Assembly (NCBI GenBank): GCA_023443455.1
Contig: JAEZUE010000058.1
Location: forward strand, 149,519-213,518
Origin: Verrucomicrobiota bacterium
GTDB taxonomy: Bacteria > Verrucomicrobiota > Verrucomicrobiia > Opitutales > Opitutaceae
Length of the DNA: 64,000 bases
Direction of reading: 5' to 3'
The notes under the pieces are model-generated. The model was not told the DNA's origin, ran no database searches, and saw only the letters and a program-made list of their open reading frames with translations. The translations under genes were made by a program, and so were the position numbers. How positions within the stretch are numbered: the stretch's first letter is position 1; each line of letters opens with the position of its first letter. Shown here piece after piece: positions 33,677 to 42,120 of the stretch.

Positions 33677-35191
33677 GTGTCGCGCTACCACCGCACCATC
33701 GCCGCCGCCTGCCTCGCCGTCCTCGTCGCCGCGCCGCTCCCACACGGCCGAGCCCAGAGCGGGGACCCGACGGCCCCGGCCCACTCCAACCTCACCGGCA
33801 CGGAGGCCGGCGCCACGCCCCGTCCGGCCGGCTCATCCGTGGCGCAGGCGTCCCTGCCTGCGATCCCCGATCCCGCCGGCGCCCCAGCTCCATCCAACTC
33901 CACCGGCACGGAGGCCGGCGCCACGCCCGGTCCCGCCTGCTCGACCGTGGCGCAGGCGTCCCTGCCTGCGATTCTCGATCCCGCCGGCTCCCCAGCTCCA
34001 TCCAACTCCACCGGCACGGAGGCCGGCGCCACGCCCCGTCCGGCCTGCTCGACCGTGGCGCACTCTGCTGGCCAGCAAAGTCTGCCTGCGTCCGCCGGTT
34101 CCGAGTCCGCCGCAAACACCGACTCGGCGGGCCCAAAGCCCGCCCCACTGGCCACCGAAACCGCCGCCCCCACCGCCGCCGCGTCCTCCGGAGCGCGAAG
34201 CGCGAAGGACGACACCGCCGCACTGATCGACGGCCTGCTCGACACCGGGCGGGCCTGGCTCGAGGAGAACTTCGAGACCGAGGAGCTCGAACCGCTCACT
34301 CCGGAGCAGATCGACCAACTCGTCGCCCGTCTCCAGCCCGTGGCCGACTCGCTGGCGGTGGGCAACATCGAGGATTTCGCCGCGCTCAAGCCGCAGGCCG
34401 CCGCGCTGCTCGCGTGGCTGCGCCAGCAACCCTGGGGCGCGCCCTACGCCGACTGGCTCGCCCCGCGCATGGACTATCTCGACCTCGCCGCCGAGGCGGT
34501 CGCGGTCTCGCAACGCCGCTGGGCAGAAGAACAGCGGCGCCGGCAGCGCCCACCCCCAGCGACCACGGCCCGACCGCCCGCGCCCGACCCGATCCCCGGA
34601 CTCTCCGGCTCGACCCTGCGCTTCGAGGTCGTGCGCGACCGCGTGTACCGCACCGCGTTCAGCAGGAACGTGTGGGCCAAACGCATCTCGGAACGCCGCC
34701 CGCCCGCTCGCGCCGCCGCGCTCGCGCCGAGACTCAAGGAGGTCTTCCGCGCCGAGGGCGTGCCGCCCGAATGGATCTGGCTGGCCGAGGTCGAGTCGTC
34801 CTTCGACCCCGAGGCCCGCAGTCCGGTCGGTGCCCGTGGGCTTTTCCAGTTCATGCCGGCCACCGCAAAACGCTTCGGCCTGAGCACCTTCCCCTTCGAC
34901 GAACGCACCCATCCCGAAAAGAGCGCCCGCGCCGCCGCCCAGTATCTGCGCCTCCTCCACGCGCGCTTCGGCGACTGGCCGCTCGCGCTCGCCGCCTACA
35001 ACGCCGGCGAGGGCCGCATCTCCCGCGAGCTCGCGAAGGTTCCGCGGCGCAGCTTCGACGAGATCGCGCCCCGGCTGCCCGCCGAGACCCGCTTCTACGT
35101 GCCCAAGGTCCTCGCCACCGTCGCCGCCCGGGAAAACGTCGACCCCTTCTCCCTGCCCGCACCCATGGCCACGATCACCCCGCGCCCGTAG
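33677..35191 (+). CDS. Lytic transglycosylase (SLT/MltD-like) with REP-encoded linker
   Basis: The start is GTG 33677, giving 504 residues with a signal peptide to 'GRAQ'. Residues about 38-140 are three in-frame tandem repeats ('TGTEAGATP', 'VAQASLPAI', 'DPAGSPAPSN') that are translated REP hairpins. A helical middle region follows, then the SLT domain from about residue 340: 'WIWLAEVESSFDPEA' with the catalytic Glu at 373, 'SPVGARGLFQFMPATAKRFG' and 'WPLALAAYNAGEGRISREL'. Enzymes of this family cut peptidoglycan with formation of 1,6-anhydro-muramic acid. The linker probably only extends the chain between signal and catalytic part. Confidence 0.88.
   Translation: MSRYHRTIAAACLAVLVAAPLPHGRAQSGDPTAPAHSNLTGTEAGATPRPAGSSVAQASLPAIPDPAGAPAPSNSTGTEAGATPGPACSTVAQASLPAILDPAGSPAPSNSTGTEAGATPRPACSTVAHSAGQQSLPASAGSESAANTDSAGPKPAPLATETAAPTAAASSGARSAKDDTAALIDGLLDTGRAWLEENFETEELEPLTPEQIDQLVARLQPVADSLAVGNIEDFAALKPQAAALLAWLRQQPWGAPYADWLAPRMDYLDLAAEAVAVSQRRWAEEQRRRQRPPPATTARPPAPDPIPGLSGSTLRFEVVRDRVYRTAFSRNVWAKRISERRPPARAAALAPRLKEVFRAEGVPPEWIWLAEVESSFDPEARSPVGARGLFQFMPATAKRFGLSTFPFDERTHPEKSARAAAQYLRLLHARFGDWPLALAAYNAGEGRISRELAKVPRRSFDEIAPRLPAETRFYVPKVLATVAARENVDPFSLPAPMATITPRP
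33776..34093 (+). repeat. In-frame tandem REP repeats inside the transglycosylase gene
   Basis: Three units of about 108 bases, each with a GCCGGC...GCCGGCGCC hairpin and a GTGGCGCAGGC...GCCTGCG hairpin, keep the reading frame because the unit is a multiple of three. The third copy has the second hairpin split by another palindrome near 34065-34080 (TGCTGGCCAGCA). Confidence 0.88.
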
Positions 35192-35295
35192 GCGCCCATG
35201 CCGTAGTTGGTTCGCGAAGCCATTCGGCCCGTTCCCGCCCACAACGCCATGGACCCGACGGACCCAATGGACACATGGACGAAGCTGGACTAGGC

Positions 35296-35440
35296 CGTGA
35301 TGATGCGGTCGGGAGGCGAGCGTCGAGGGACGAGCGCCAAACCATCGGTGGCGTATCTTCCAGCACGAGTGCTTCGCTCGATTTCCTCCGTGATCGGCCC
35401 CTCGACGTTCGTTCCTCGTCACTCGACCGAATGCTTACGG
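35296..35440. repeat. ~145-bp dispersed element, copy A
   Basis: It begins 'GATGATGCGGTCG' and contains 'CGAGCGTCGAGGGACGAGCG', an imperfect palindrome at each end, and a conserved middle with 'TTCCAGCACGA'. Further copies are at 39155-39290 (inverted) and 61937-62072. The rest of the 377-base gap between the transglycosylase and DUF748 genes holds only pyrimidine-rich leader sequence. Confidence 0.75.
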
Positions 35441-35568
35441 CTAAGCCGACCGCCCAGAACGGCCCCACCAATCCTGTCCTCCGATCCCCGACATCCGATC
35501 TCCGCCTTCTGACCGCGCCGTCTGACTTCTGAGCGCCGACCGCTAACTTCCGCTTTTCGCCTCCTACC

Positions 35569-38500
35569 ATGAAAGCCGCCCCTCGCCGCCGTCGTCGCCT
35601 GGTTCCCGGGCTCCTCGGCTTCTTCGCCATCTATTCGCTCGCGGGGTTCTTCCTCGCGCCGGTCATCGTCAAACAACAGTTGGTCAAGCACGCCTCCGCC
35701 GCGCTCCACCGGCCCGTCACCGTCGAGCAGGTACGGGTGAACCCCTGGGCGCTCGCCTTGACCATCCGCGGGCTCGCCGTCGCCGGCCACGACGGCACCG
35801 AGCTTGCCGGCTGGGACGAGTTCCATGCCAACTTCCAGGCCTCCTCGCTGTTCCGGCGTACCTGGTTTTTCGACACCATCCGCCTCGCCCGCCCGCACGG
35901 CCGGCTCGCCATGGCCGCCGACGGCACGCTCAACATCGCCGACCTCATCCCGCCGTCGACCGCCGCCGCCGCCGATCCGGCTCCGGCCCGGCCGCCCCCG
36001 CCGGTCGCGGTGGCGCATTTCATCGTCGAACACGGCGAGTTCTCCCATCTCGACCGCCGGCACACGCCCGCCTTCGAGACCCACCTCGGCCCCACCTCCT
36101 TCGAGCTGCACAATTTCACCACCCGGCCCAAGCGCAGCGGCAACTACACCTTCACCGCCACCACCGAGTCGGGCGAGACGCTCGCCTGGAGCGGCACGTT
36201 CACCTTCGCGCCGCTCGGCTCCGCCGGCCACCTCGAGATCGCCGGCATCAAGCTCGCCAAGTACGCCCCCTACTACCGCGACCGTATCCGCTTCGAAGTC
36301 ACCGGGGGCTCCCTCGCGCTCGGCGCCGACTACACCGTCGACCTCTCCGGCGAACCCGCCGCCCGCCTGCACAACGGCAACTGCACCGTCACCGATCTGC
36401 GGTTACTCGCCCCCGGCGCCGACGGGCCCTTCCTGGCCGTCCCGGAGTTCCGCCTCGACAACCTCGCCGCCGACACCGCCGCCCGCTCCGCTTCGCTCGA
36501 CCGCGTGCTCGTGCGCGGCGCCGCCCTCGCCGCCGCCCGCCGACCCGACGGCACCCTCGATCTCGTCGAGCTGCTCAAGCCCGTCGCCGCCGTGGCGCCG
36601 CCCGCGCAGGGCGGCGATTCCGCCCAGCCTGTGGGCCACCGCGCCGAGGTGGCCATTCCGTCGGACCGCCAGATCCCCGCCCCGGCCTCCAGCCCGACCG
36701 CCGCCGGCGAACCGCCCACCGACAACCGCCCATCATCCACCGGCTGGTCCGCCAACCTCGGCAAACTCGAGATCGTCGACGCCTCGCTCCGGCTCACCGA
36801 CCACAGCACGCCGCGCCCCGCACAACTCACCGTCGACCAGCTCGCGCTCACCCTCTCCGGAGCCGGCACGCAACTCGACCGCGATGTGACCCTCGAGACC
36901 GCGCTGCGCTGCAACCAGTCGGGCCGTATCACCCTATCAGGCACTGTACGCCCGCAACCGTTGGCCGCGGAACTCGAGGTCGCCGTCGACGACTTCGCCC
37001 TCCGCCCGCTCGATCCCTATCTCGCCCCCTTCCTCAACGTCCTGATCACCGGCGGCACCGCCCGCGTGCACGGTCATCTCTCCGTCGCCACCGACACCAC
37101 CGGCACCCCGGTCGCACACTGGACCGGCGACGCCGGACTGGCGAACTTCGCCACGGTGGATGCCGACACCTCCGAGCCGTTGGCCGGCTTCGCCGATCTC
37201 GCGCTGACACAGCTCGAGGCCACCAGCAGCCCGCTCGCGCTGTCCGTGGCGGAGGTCTCCCTACAGACGCCGTTCGCCCGGGTGGTCGTGCTGCCGGATC
37301 GCACCATCAACCTCACGAGCGCGCTCAAGGGCGCCGGCCCTGTGGCGCCGCCCGCCGAGGGCGGCGATTCCGTGGGCCACCGCGCCGAGGTGGCCAATCC
37401 GGAGGACGGCCAGGTCACCGCCCTGGCCCACAGCACCACCGCCCACAGCTCACCGGTGACCGATCCACTCGTCACGATCGCCAAGGTCACCATCACCGAC
37501 GGCCGCTTCGCCTTCACCGATCGTTCCATCGATCCGGTGTTCACGCGCGAGCTCACCGGCTTCGGCGGCACCATCTCCGGGCTCTCGTCCCAACAGCTCG
37601 CGCGCGCCGACCTCGACCTCACGGGCAAGCTCGGCGTCGCGACTCTGCACATCGGCGGCCAGATCAACCCGCTCAGCGACGACGCCTACTCCGACATCAA
37701 GGTCGCGGTCACCGGCATCGAGCTGCCGCCGTTCACCCCCTACTCCGGCCGCTTCGCAGGCTACACCATCGACAAAGGCAAACTCAGCCTCGACCTCAGC
37801 TACCGGCTCTCCGCCCGCGAACTCGTGGCCGAAAACAAAATCGTCTTCGACCAGTTCCATCTCGGCCAGAGCGTCGACAGCCCCGAGGCCGTGAAGCTCC
37901 CGCTCAAGCTCGCCCTCGCGATCCTGCGCGAGCGCGACGGCCGCATCCCGATCGACCTGCCCATCCGCGGCAACCTCGACGATCCGGACTTCCGATACGG
38001 CGGGGCCGTCATGCGCGCCCTGGGCAACCTGATCGTGAAGGCGGCGACCGCGCCCTTCTCGATGCTCGGCGGACTCTTCGGCGGCGGCCGCGACCTGAGC
38101 CTGGTCGAATTTGCATCGGGTTCGGCGGCCTGCGACGACGAGGCCCTCGCGCGCCTCGCGGGTTTGGCGAAGGCGCTCACCGAACGCCCGGCCCTCCGCC
38201 TCGAGATCGCCAGCCTACCGCAGCCCGCGCTCGACCTCGCCGGACTGCGGGAGGCCAAACTCGAGGCCCTGCTGCGCGCCCGCCACGTGCGCGAGCTCGC
38301 CACCGGCTCCTCCGCGCCGATTGATCCGGCCACCGTCACCCTCTCCGCCGAGGACACCGCCCGCCTGCTCACCGTACTCCATGCGGAGCGTTGCCCGCCG
38401 GCCGGCCAGCCCGTAGGTCCAGTCTCCGACTGGACCCCCACCACGCCCGCCGCCTCCCCGGCCTCAGCCACCACCGCCGCCACCACCACCGCCGCCAACA

Positions 38501-38910
38501 CCGCGAGCCCCGGCGTGTCCTCCGAAGCCCATCTGGCGAAACCGGAAACGCGAAACCCGAAGCCCAATCTCCTCGTCCGCACCGCCCGGCGCATCTTCGG
38601 CACCGGCGAGAAGTCCGGCGCCCCCGCGGCAGCCCCCGTGGCGCCGCCCGCGCCGGGCGGCGAATCCACCGATCCCGCCGAAGCCGGCCCCACCCTCGAC
38701 CAGCTCCGCGCCGACGTGCTCGCCACCATCGAGCCCACGGCCGAGGACTACGCCATGCTCGCCGCGCAACGCGCCGAAACGATCCAACAGCACCTGCTCG
38801 CCCAGGGCGGCATCGATCCCGCCCGCGTCTTCGTCGCCACGCTCGAGGCCGCCGCCGAGCCGACTCCAGTCGACGGGGCCGCCCCCCGGGTGGTATTCAA
38901 TCTGCAGTAG
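35569..38910 (+). CDS. DUF748/AsmA-like envelope protein with in-frame repeat insertions
   Basis: The 1113-residue protein starts with a basic segment and one membrane helix ('GLLGFFAIYSLAGFFLAPVI'), then DUF748 units: 'RPVTVEQVRVNPWALALTIR', 'LFRRTWFFDTIRLARPHGRL', 'LNIADLIPP', and later 'LGQSVDSPEAVKLPLKLALA', 'IPIDLPIRGNLDDPDFRYGG'. Such AsmA-like proteins span the periplasm and are linked to lipid transport or envelope integrity. Short stretches of translated REP sequence occur at about residues 342-365, 592-622, 948-957 and 1024-1035, in linkers between the conserved units. The start ATG is directly preceded by a pyrimidine-rich leader. Confidence 0.85.
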   Translation: MKAAPRRRRRLVPGLLGFFAIYSLAGFFLAPVIVKQQLVKHASAALHRPVTVEQVRVNPWALALTIRGLAVAGHDGTELAGWDEFHANFQASSLFRRTWFFDTIRLARPHGRLAMAADGTLNIADLIPPSTAAAADPAPARPPPPVAVAHFIVEHGEFSHLDRRHTPAFETHLGPTSFELHNFTTRPKRSGNYTFTATTESGETLAWSGTFTFAPLGSAGHLEIAGIKLAKYAPYYRDRIRFEVTGGSLALGADYTVDLSGEPAARLHNGNCTVTDLRLLAPGADGPFLAVPEFRLDNLAADTAARSASLDRVLVRGAALAAARRPDGTLDLVELLKPVAAVAPPAQGGDSAQPVGHRAEVAIPSDRQIPAPASSPTAAGEPPTDNRPSSTGWSANLGKLEIVDASLRLTDHSTPRPAQLTVDQLALTLSGAGTQLDRDVTLETALRCNQSGRITLSGTVRPQPLAAELEVAVDDFALRPLDPYLAPFLNVLITGGTARVHGHLSVATDTTGTPVAHWTGDAGLANFATVDADTSEPLAGFADLALTQLEATSSPLALSVAEVSLQTPFARVVVLPDRTINLTSALKGAGPVAPPAEGGDSVGHRAEVANPEDGQVTALAHSTTAHSSPVTDPLVTIAKVTITDGRFAFTDRSIDPVFTRELTGFGGTISGLSSQQLARADLDLTGKLGVATLHIGGQINPLSDDAYSDIKVAVTGIELPPFTPYSGRFAGYTIDKGKLSLDLSYRLSARELVAENKIVFDQFHLGQSVDSPEAVKLPLKLALAILRERDGRIPIDLPIRGNLDDPDFRYGGAVMRALGNLIVKAATAPFSMLGGLFGGGRDLSLVEFASGSAACDDEALARLAGLAKALTERPALRLEIASLPQPALDLAGLREAKLEALLRARHVRELATGSSAPIDPATVTLSAEDTARLLTVLHAERCPPAGQPVGPVSDWTPTTPAASPASATTAATTTAANTASPGVSSEAHLAKPETRNPKPNLLVRTARRIFGTGEKSGAPAAAPVAPPAPGGESTDPAEAGPTLDQLRADVLATIEPTAEDYAMLAAQRAETIQQHLLAQGGIDPARVFVATLEAAAEPTPVDGAAPRVVFNLQ
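36592..36660 (+). repeat. In-frame REP copies, DUF748 gene, first site
   Basis: A GTGG-footed CGCCGCCC...GGGCGGCG hairpin followed by the first half of the GTGGGCCACC pair. Encodes 'VAPPAQGGDSAQPVGHRAE'. Confidence 0.85.
37342..37433 (+). repeat. In-frame REP copies, DUF748 gene, second site
   Basis: The same two hairpins as at 36592, this time with the complete inverted pair ending CCTGGCCCAC. Encodes 'VAPPAEGGDSVGHRAEVANP'. Compared with the intergenic copy at 31759, both GTAG feet read GTGG/CCAC here. A third insertion (GGTCCAGTC/GACTGGACC, GTAG foot) lies at 38412-38435 and a fourth (CGCCGCCC type) at 38638-38665. Confidence 0.85.
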
Positions 38911-39287
38911 GCACACGGGCGGTCGAGGGACGAGCGTCGAGCGACGAGTGTAGGGCGCGACCTCGGTCGTTCCGCTCACTTCGGAGCGAAAGCCGCCAAG
39001 GCTTTCGGCCGGAGCGTGGACGGTGATGGACCGGATGGACATCGGGACACGATCACAGACCGCCCTGTAGGCCACCGCGCCGTGGTGGCTGATCCCCGCA
39101 AGGGCCGAGTCGACGACCTGGCCTACAGGACCGCACGCCGCCCCTCAGCCGTAAGCATTCGGTCGAGCGACGAGTGACGAGCGTCGAGGGGCCGATCACA
39201 GAGGAGATCGAGCGAAGCACTCGTGCTGGAAGCTCGCCACCGATGCTTTGGCGATCGTCCCTCGACGCTTGCCTCTCGACAGCATCA
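38911..39287. repeat. Intergenic repeat cluster including an inverted copy of the ~145-bp element
   Basis: A RAYT-family hairpin (GAAAGCCGCCAAGGCTTTC) lies at 38986-39009, the GTAGGCCACC inverted pair at 39064-39128, and an inverted copy of the ~145-bp dispersed element at 39155-39290, which slightly overlaps the EngB stop. No gene is found. Confidence 0.8.
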
Positions 39288-39905
39288 TCAGAACTGCGGC
39301 AGGCCGCTCTGACCGGCGGCGATCTCGCCCTCGATGAAGGCGAGCAGGTCGCGGCGCCCGTCGCGAGTTTTCGCCGACACGGCGAACGACTCCGGCATCA
39401 CCACGCCGGCGGCGGCGAGCTCGCGCTGGAGCTGCGCCTTGTTCGCGAGCAGCTTCCCACGGCCGATCTTGTCGGCCTTGGTGAAGACGACCGAATACGG
39501 CACCTCGGCGCCGTCGAGCCAGCGCAGGAACTCGATGTCGATGCGCTGCGGCGGCAGGCCGCCGTCGATGAGCACGAAGACCCGCGCCACATTCGGTCCC
39601 TGCTCGATGTAGTCGGCCACGGCCTCGTTGAAATCGGCCCGGGAGGCCTTCGTGCCCTTCGCAAAACCATAGCCGGGCAGGTCGACCAGTCGCCACGTGT
39701 TGTTGATGCGGAAGAAATTGAGCAGACGCGTCTTGCCCGGCGTGGCGGAGACGTAGGCGAGGTCCTTGCGCTCGACGAGCAGGTTGACCAGGGAGGACTT
39801 GCCCACGTTGGAGCGGCCGATGAAGGCGAACTCGGGCAAGGCGCCCGCGGGTGCGGCGGCGAGAGTGGGGGCGCTGGCTTCGAGCTGGGCGGATTTGATG
39901 ATCAT
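39288..39905 (-). CDS. engB: Ribosome biogenesis GTPase EngB (YihA/YsxC)
   Basis: The 205-residue protein starts at ATG 39905. All TRAFAC GTPase boxes of EngB are present: G1 'FAFIGRSNVGKSSLVNLLVE', G2 and switch 'VSATPGKTRLLNFFRIN', G3 'LVDLPGYGFAKG', G4 'VVFTKADKIG' and G5 'FAVSAKTRDG'. EngB is an essential factor for 50S subunit assembly. A dispersed repeat copy ends at its stop codon. An upstream in-frame start at 40073 would add non-homologous sequence. Confidence 0.95.
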   Translation of the reverse strand: MIIKSAQLEASAPTLAAAPAGALPEFAFIGRSNVGKSSLVNLLVERKDLAYVSATPGKTRLLNFFRINNTWRLVDLPGYGFAKGTKASRADFNEAVADYIEQGPNVARVFVLIDGGLPPQRIDIEFLRWLDGAEVPYSVVFTKADKIGRGKLLANKAQLQRELAAAGVVMPESFAVSAKTRDGRRDLLAFIEGEIAAGQSGLPQF

Positions 39906-40601
39906 GGTCGTGACGTTTTCGGCCCCGCCCTCACGGCGACACCGCGGAGAGAAAGCGCGGCACACCCCGCCCCATGGCAAGCGCGTTCGTCGGCGCGGTC
40001 CGGAACGCGGCGGCTCGACGCCGCTTTGGACGGACCGCCGGACAGATGGCCACTGATCGCCACAAAGAGGCACGAAAAGCCACGAAAACGATCCGTTCTC
40101 TTTGTGAGTTCTTGTGCCTTTTTGTGGCCATTTTCCGTTTCGGTGTCACCTCACCGCCGTAGTGAGCCTCGGATACAGCTCCGCTGGACCGCAGAACGCC
40201 AAGGCTTTCGGCCTGCCGACCACAGGCCAAGCCACGGAAGTTGGAACCGCAGATCAACGCAGATGAACACCGATCCGCCCGTGGCGCTGCTTGCGCAGAG
40301 CAGCGATCAGCCAACTTCGTGAAGGCTCGTGCGCTCCGCGCTCCTGTCCCTGATCCAAGAAACGGCAGTTCGGGCAGGTCACAGAGGCAGAGGAGAGCCG
40401 GAAGGAGAACACGGAGAGAGGTTTGGCAACATAACGCCGCGAGTTGAAACATTCACCCCAAAGGTGAACCGCACGACGAACCATTTTCTCTTCGAACTCT
40501 CTGTGCTCTCGTGCCTTGCCTCTGAGCCCTCTGTGTCCAACTGCTGAATTTGGGCTGATATCAGGCACTTGGGTCACCACCAACCTCCACCGGCCATCAC
40601 T
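39906..40601. other. ~700-bp gene-free region with an old repeat
   Basis: No gene is recognised. Near 40050-40140 an imperfect palindrome pairs 'GGCCACTGATCGCCACAAAG'-type sequence with 'TTTTTGTGGCCATTTTC'. The part 40365-40545 is a repeat whose reverse complement reappears at 54990-55190. Confidence 0.55.
40365..40545. repeat. ~180-bp dispersed repeat, copy 1
   Basis: Starts near 'GGTCACAGAGGCAGAGGAGA' and ends near 'GCCTCTGAGCCCTCTGTGTC'; both ends read as CACAGAG outward or inward, so the element has imperfect inverted termini. Copy 2 lies in inverse orientation at 54990-55190. Confidence 0.7.
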
Positions 40602-41195
40602 TCACTTCCCACATGCGCGCAGCGCAGTCCGCAGCCGCGCGAGCGTGTGGCCGAGCCGCTCGGGCTTCAGCGCATGTTCCCAAATGTGCAGCACGCGCCA
40701 CCCCGCGCCCCGCAAGGCCCGGTCGATCCGCCGGTCACGCGCCTTGTTCGCCGCGATCTTCGCATCCCAGAACGCCCGCCGGGATTTCGGCCGCGTGTAG
40801 TGCCGCGGACACCCATGCCAGAAACATCCGTCGACAAACACCACCAGCCGCGCCTTCCGGAACACGAAGTCGGGTTTCACGGTGATTCCGGTGACCGGTA
40901 AACGGTGGCCGGTGGTCGGTGATTCCTCGCGGCGCCGGTCAACCGTGGCGCGGTGCTTCAGCCCGCGTCCTTCCGCTCGCCCACCGACCACCGCCCACTG
41001 GTCACCGATTACTGGCAACCGGCCACTGGTCACTGGCGACTGGCCACGCAGGCGCAGCCTGCATCCCCGCCGCCACCCCGTGATCCCCGCCGCCCGCAGC
41101 AGCACCACCAGCCGCAGTTCCGTCGACGCATTCCCCGCCGAGCGGATACGCGCCATCAACGCGCTGCGCTGCTTCGCGGTGAGGATGTCGGCCAT
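40602..41195 (-). CDS. vsr: Very short patch repair endonuclease Vsr with in-frame repeat insertion
   Basis: From ATG 41195 the product has 197 residues. The N-terminus 'DILTAKQRSALMARIRSAGN' and the active-site part 'VKPDFVFRKARLVVFVDGCF' with 'WHGCPRHYTRPKS' and 'FWDAKIAANKARDRRI' are Vsr. The catalytic Asp (KPDF), the His residues and the zinc ligands Cys and His are present. Between them, residues about 44-104 are encoded by REP-like repeats, so the protein is some 60 residues longer than usual. Vsr nicks T:G mismatches that arise by deamination of 5-methylcytosine, which fits the C5-methyltransferase in the upstream operon. Whether the insertion still allows folding is unknown. Confidence 0.8.
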   Translation of the reverse strand: MADILTAKQRSALMARIRSAGNASTELRLVVLLRAAGITGWRRGCRLRLRGQSPVTSGRLPVIGDQWAVVGGRAEGRGLKHRATVDRRREESPTTGHRLPVTGITVKPDFVFRKARLVVFVDGCFWHGCPRHYTRPKSRRAFWDAKIAANKARDRRIDRALRGAGWRVLHIWEHALKPERLGHTLARLRTALRACGK

Positions 41196-41217
41196 GGGGG
41201 AAGCCGGCGTGGCCAGC

Positions 41218-41550
41218 TCACGGCAGGGGGAGAAAAGCGGCCACGGGGTCGGCAGCAAACCGCTCGATTTCCACGCGGCTTCGTCTCAGGAGCCGCTCGA
41301 TCAGGTCGGTGCTGCAGTTGCCCAGCTCGATCCCCACCACCTTCGGCGGCGCGCCGCGGAGAAAACTCAGATGCCGAAAGTCCTCGTCCTTCGAGACGAT
41401 GATGAAACCTTGCTCGGATGCGTGGCGCCAGACCGCGGCATCGGCATCGGCCTGCAACCCGCAATCCCGCACGTGGACACTGCCGGGAAACGCATCCGCG
41501 AGCCGCTGCACCAGCCGGGGCGAAAGATTCTCGTCGAACAGGAGCCTCAT
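41218..41550 (-). CDS. DUF5615 PIN-like toxin
   Basis: The 110-residue protein begins 'MRLLFDENLSPRLVQRLADA' and continues 'VHVRDCGLQADADAAVWRHA' and 'FIIVSKDEDFRHLSF', with acidic residues typical of the PIN-like fold of DUF5615 proteins (putative RNases, VapC relatives). Its ATG overlaps the stop of the DUF433 gene (ATGA), the standard antitoxin-then-toxin order. It sits between Vsr and a second copy of the vsr 5' end. Confidence 0.85.
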   Translation of the reverse strand: MRLLFDENLSPRLVQRLADAFPGSVHVRDCGLQADADAAVWRHASEQGFIIVSKDEDFRHLSFLRGAPPKVVGIELGNCSTDLIERLLRRSRVEIERFAADPVAAFLPLP

Positions 41551-41774
41551 GCGGCCGGTGCCGTATAGAGCCGGCGCTCACGATCGGCAGCGAAGGCCAA
41601 ACAGGCGCGGATGTCTTCGAGCGTGAGGTCGGGAAAGTCGGCCACGATGGCCTCGGCGGTCATGCCCCCCGCGAGATAGTCGAGCACATCGTAGACCGTG
41701 ATACGCAACCCGCGGATACAGGGTTTCCCGCCCCGCTTGCCCGGTTCGACCGTGATGATGCCGCGATAGTCCAT
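41547..41774 (-). CDS. DUF433 antitoxin
   Basis: The 75-residue product from ATG 41774 is a compact DUF433 protein: 'ITVEPGKRGGKPCIRGLRIT' then 'VYDVLDYLAGGMTAEAIVAD' and 'FPDLTLEDIRACLAFAADRE'. The fold holds a helix-turn-helix and pairs with DUF5615 toxins. The two genes overlap by four bases. Confidence 0.88.
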   Translation of the reverse strand: MDYRGIITVEPGKRGGKPCIRGLRITVYDVLDYLAGGMTAEAIVADFPDLTLEDIRACLAFAADRERRLYTAPAA

Positions 41775-41835
41775 GTGCCGGACCATAACGGACCATCCCA
41801 CCGAGGCAAGAATCGGGCGGCCACGGGGAGCCCCA

Positions 41836-42097
41836 CCGTGGCGCGGCGCTTCAGCCCGCGTCCTTCTTGATCCACCATCCGCCCACCGACCACCGCCCAC
41901 TGGTCACCGATTACTGGCAACCGGCCACTGGTCACTGGTGACTGGCCACGCAGGCGCAGCCTGCATCCCCGCCGCCACCCCGTGATGTGCGCCGCCCGCA
42001 GCAGCGCCACCAACCGCAGCTCCGTCGACGCATTCCCCGCCGAGCGGATCCGCGCCATCAGCGCGCTGCGCTGCTTCGGGGTGAGGATGTCGGCCAT
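41836..42097 (-). pseudogene. Duplicated 5' fragment of vsr
   Basis: From ATG 42097 the first about 50 codons ('DILTPKQRSALMARIRSAGN') and the following repeat segment match the Vsr gene at 40938-41195 almost base by base, but the active-site half is absent and the frame runs out into the toxin-antitoxin region. It starts 23 bases after the stop of the alpha-CTD/sigma-4 gene, so this was probably the original vsr position in the defence operon. Confidence 0.85.
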
Positions 42098-42120
42098 GGT
42101 GCGCCTAGGCGCGTTCGCAG

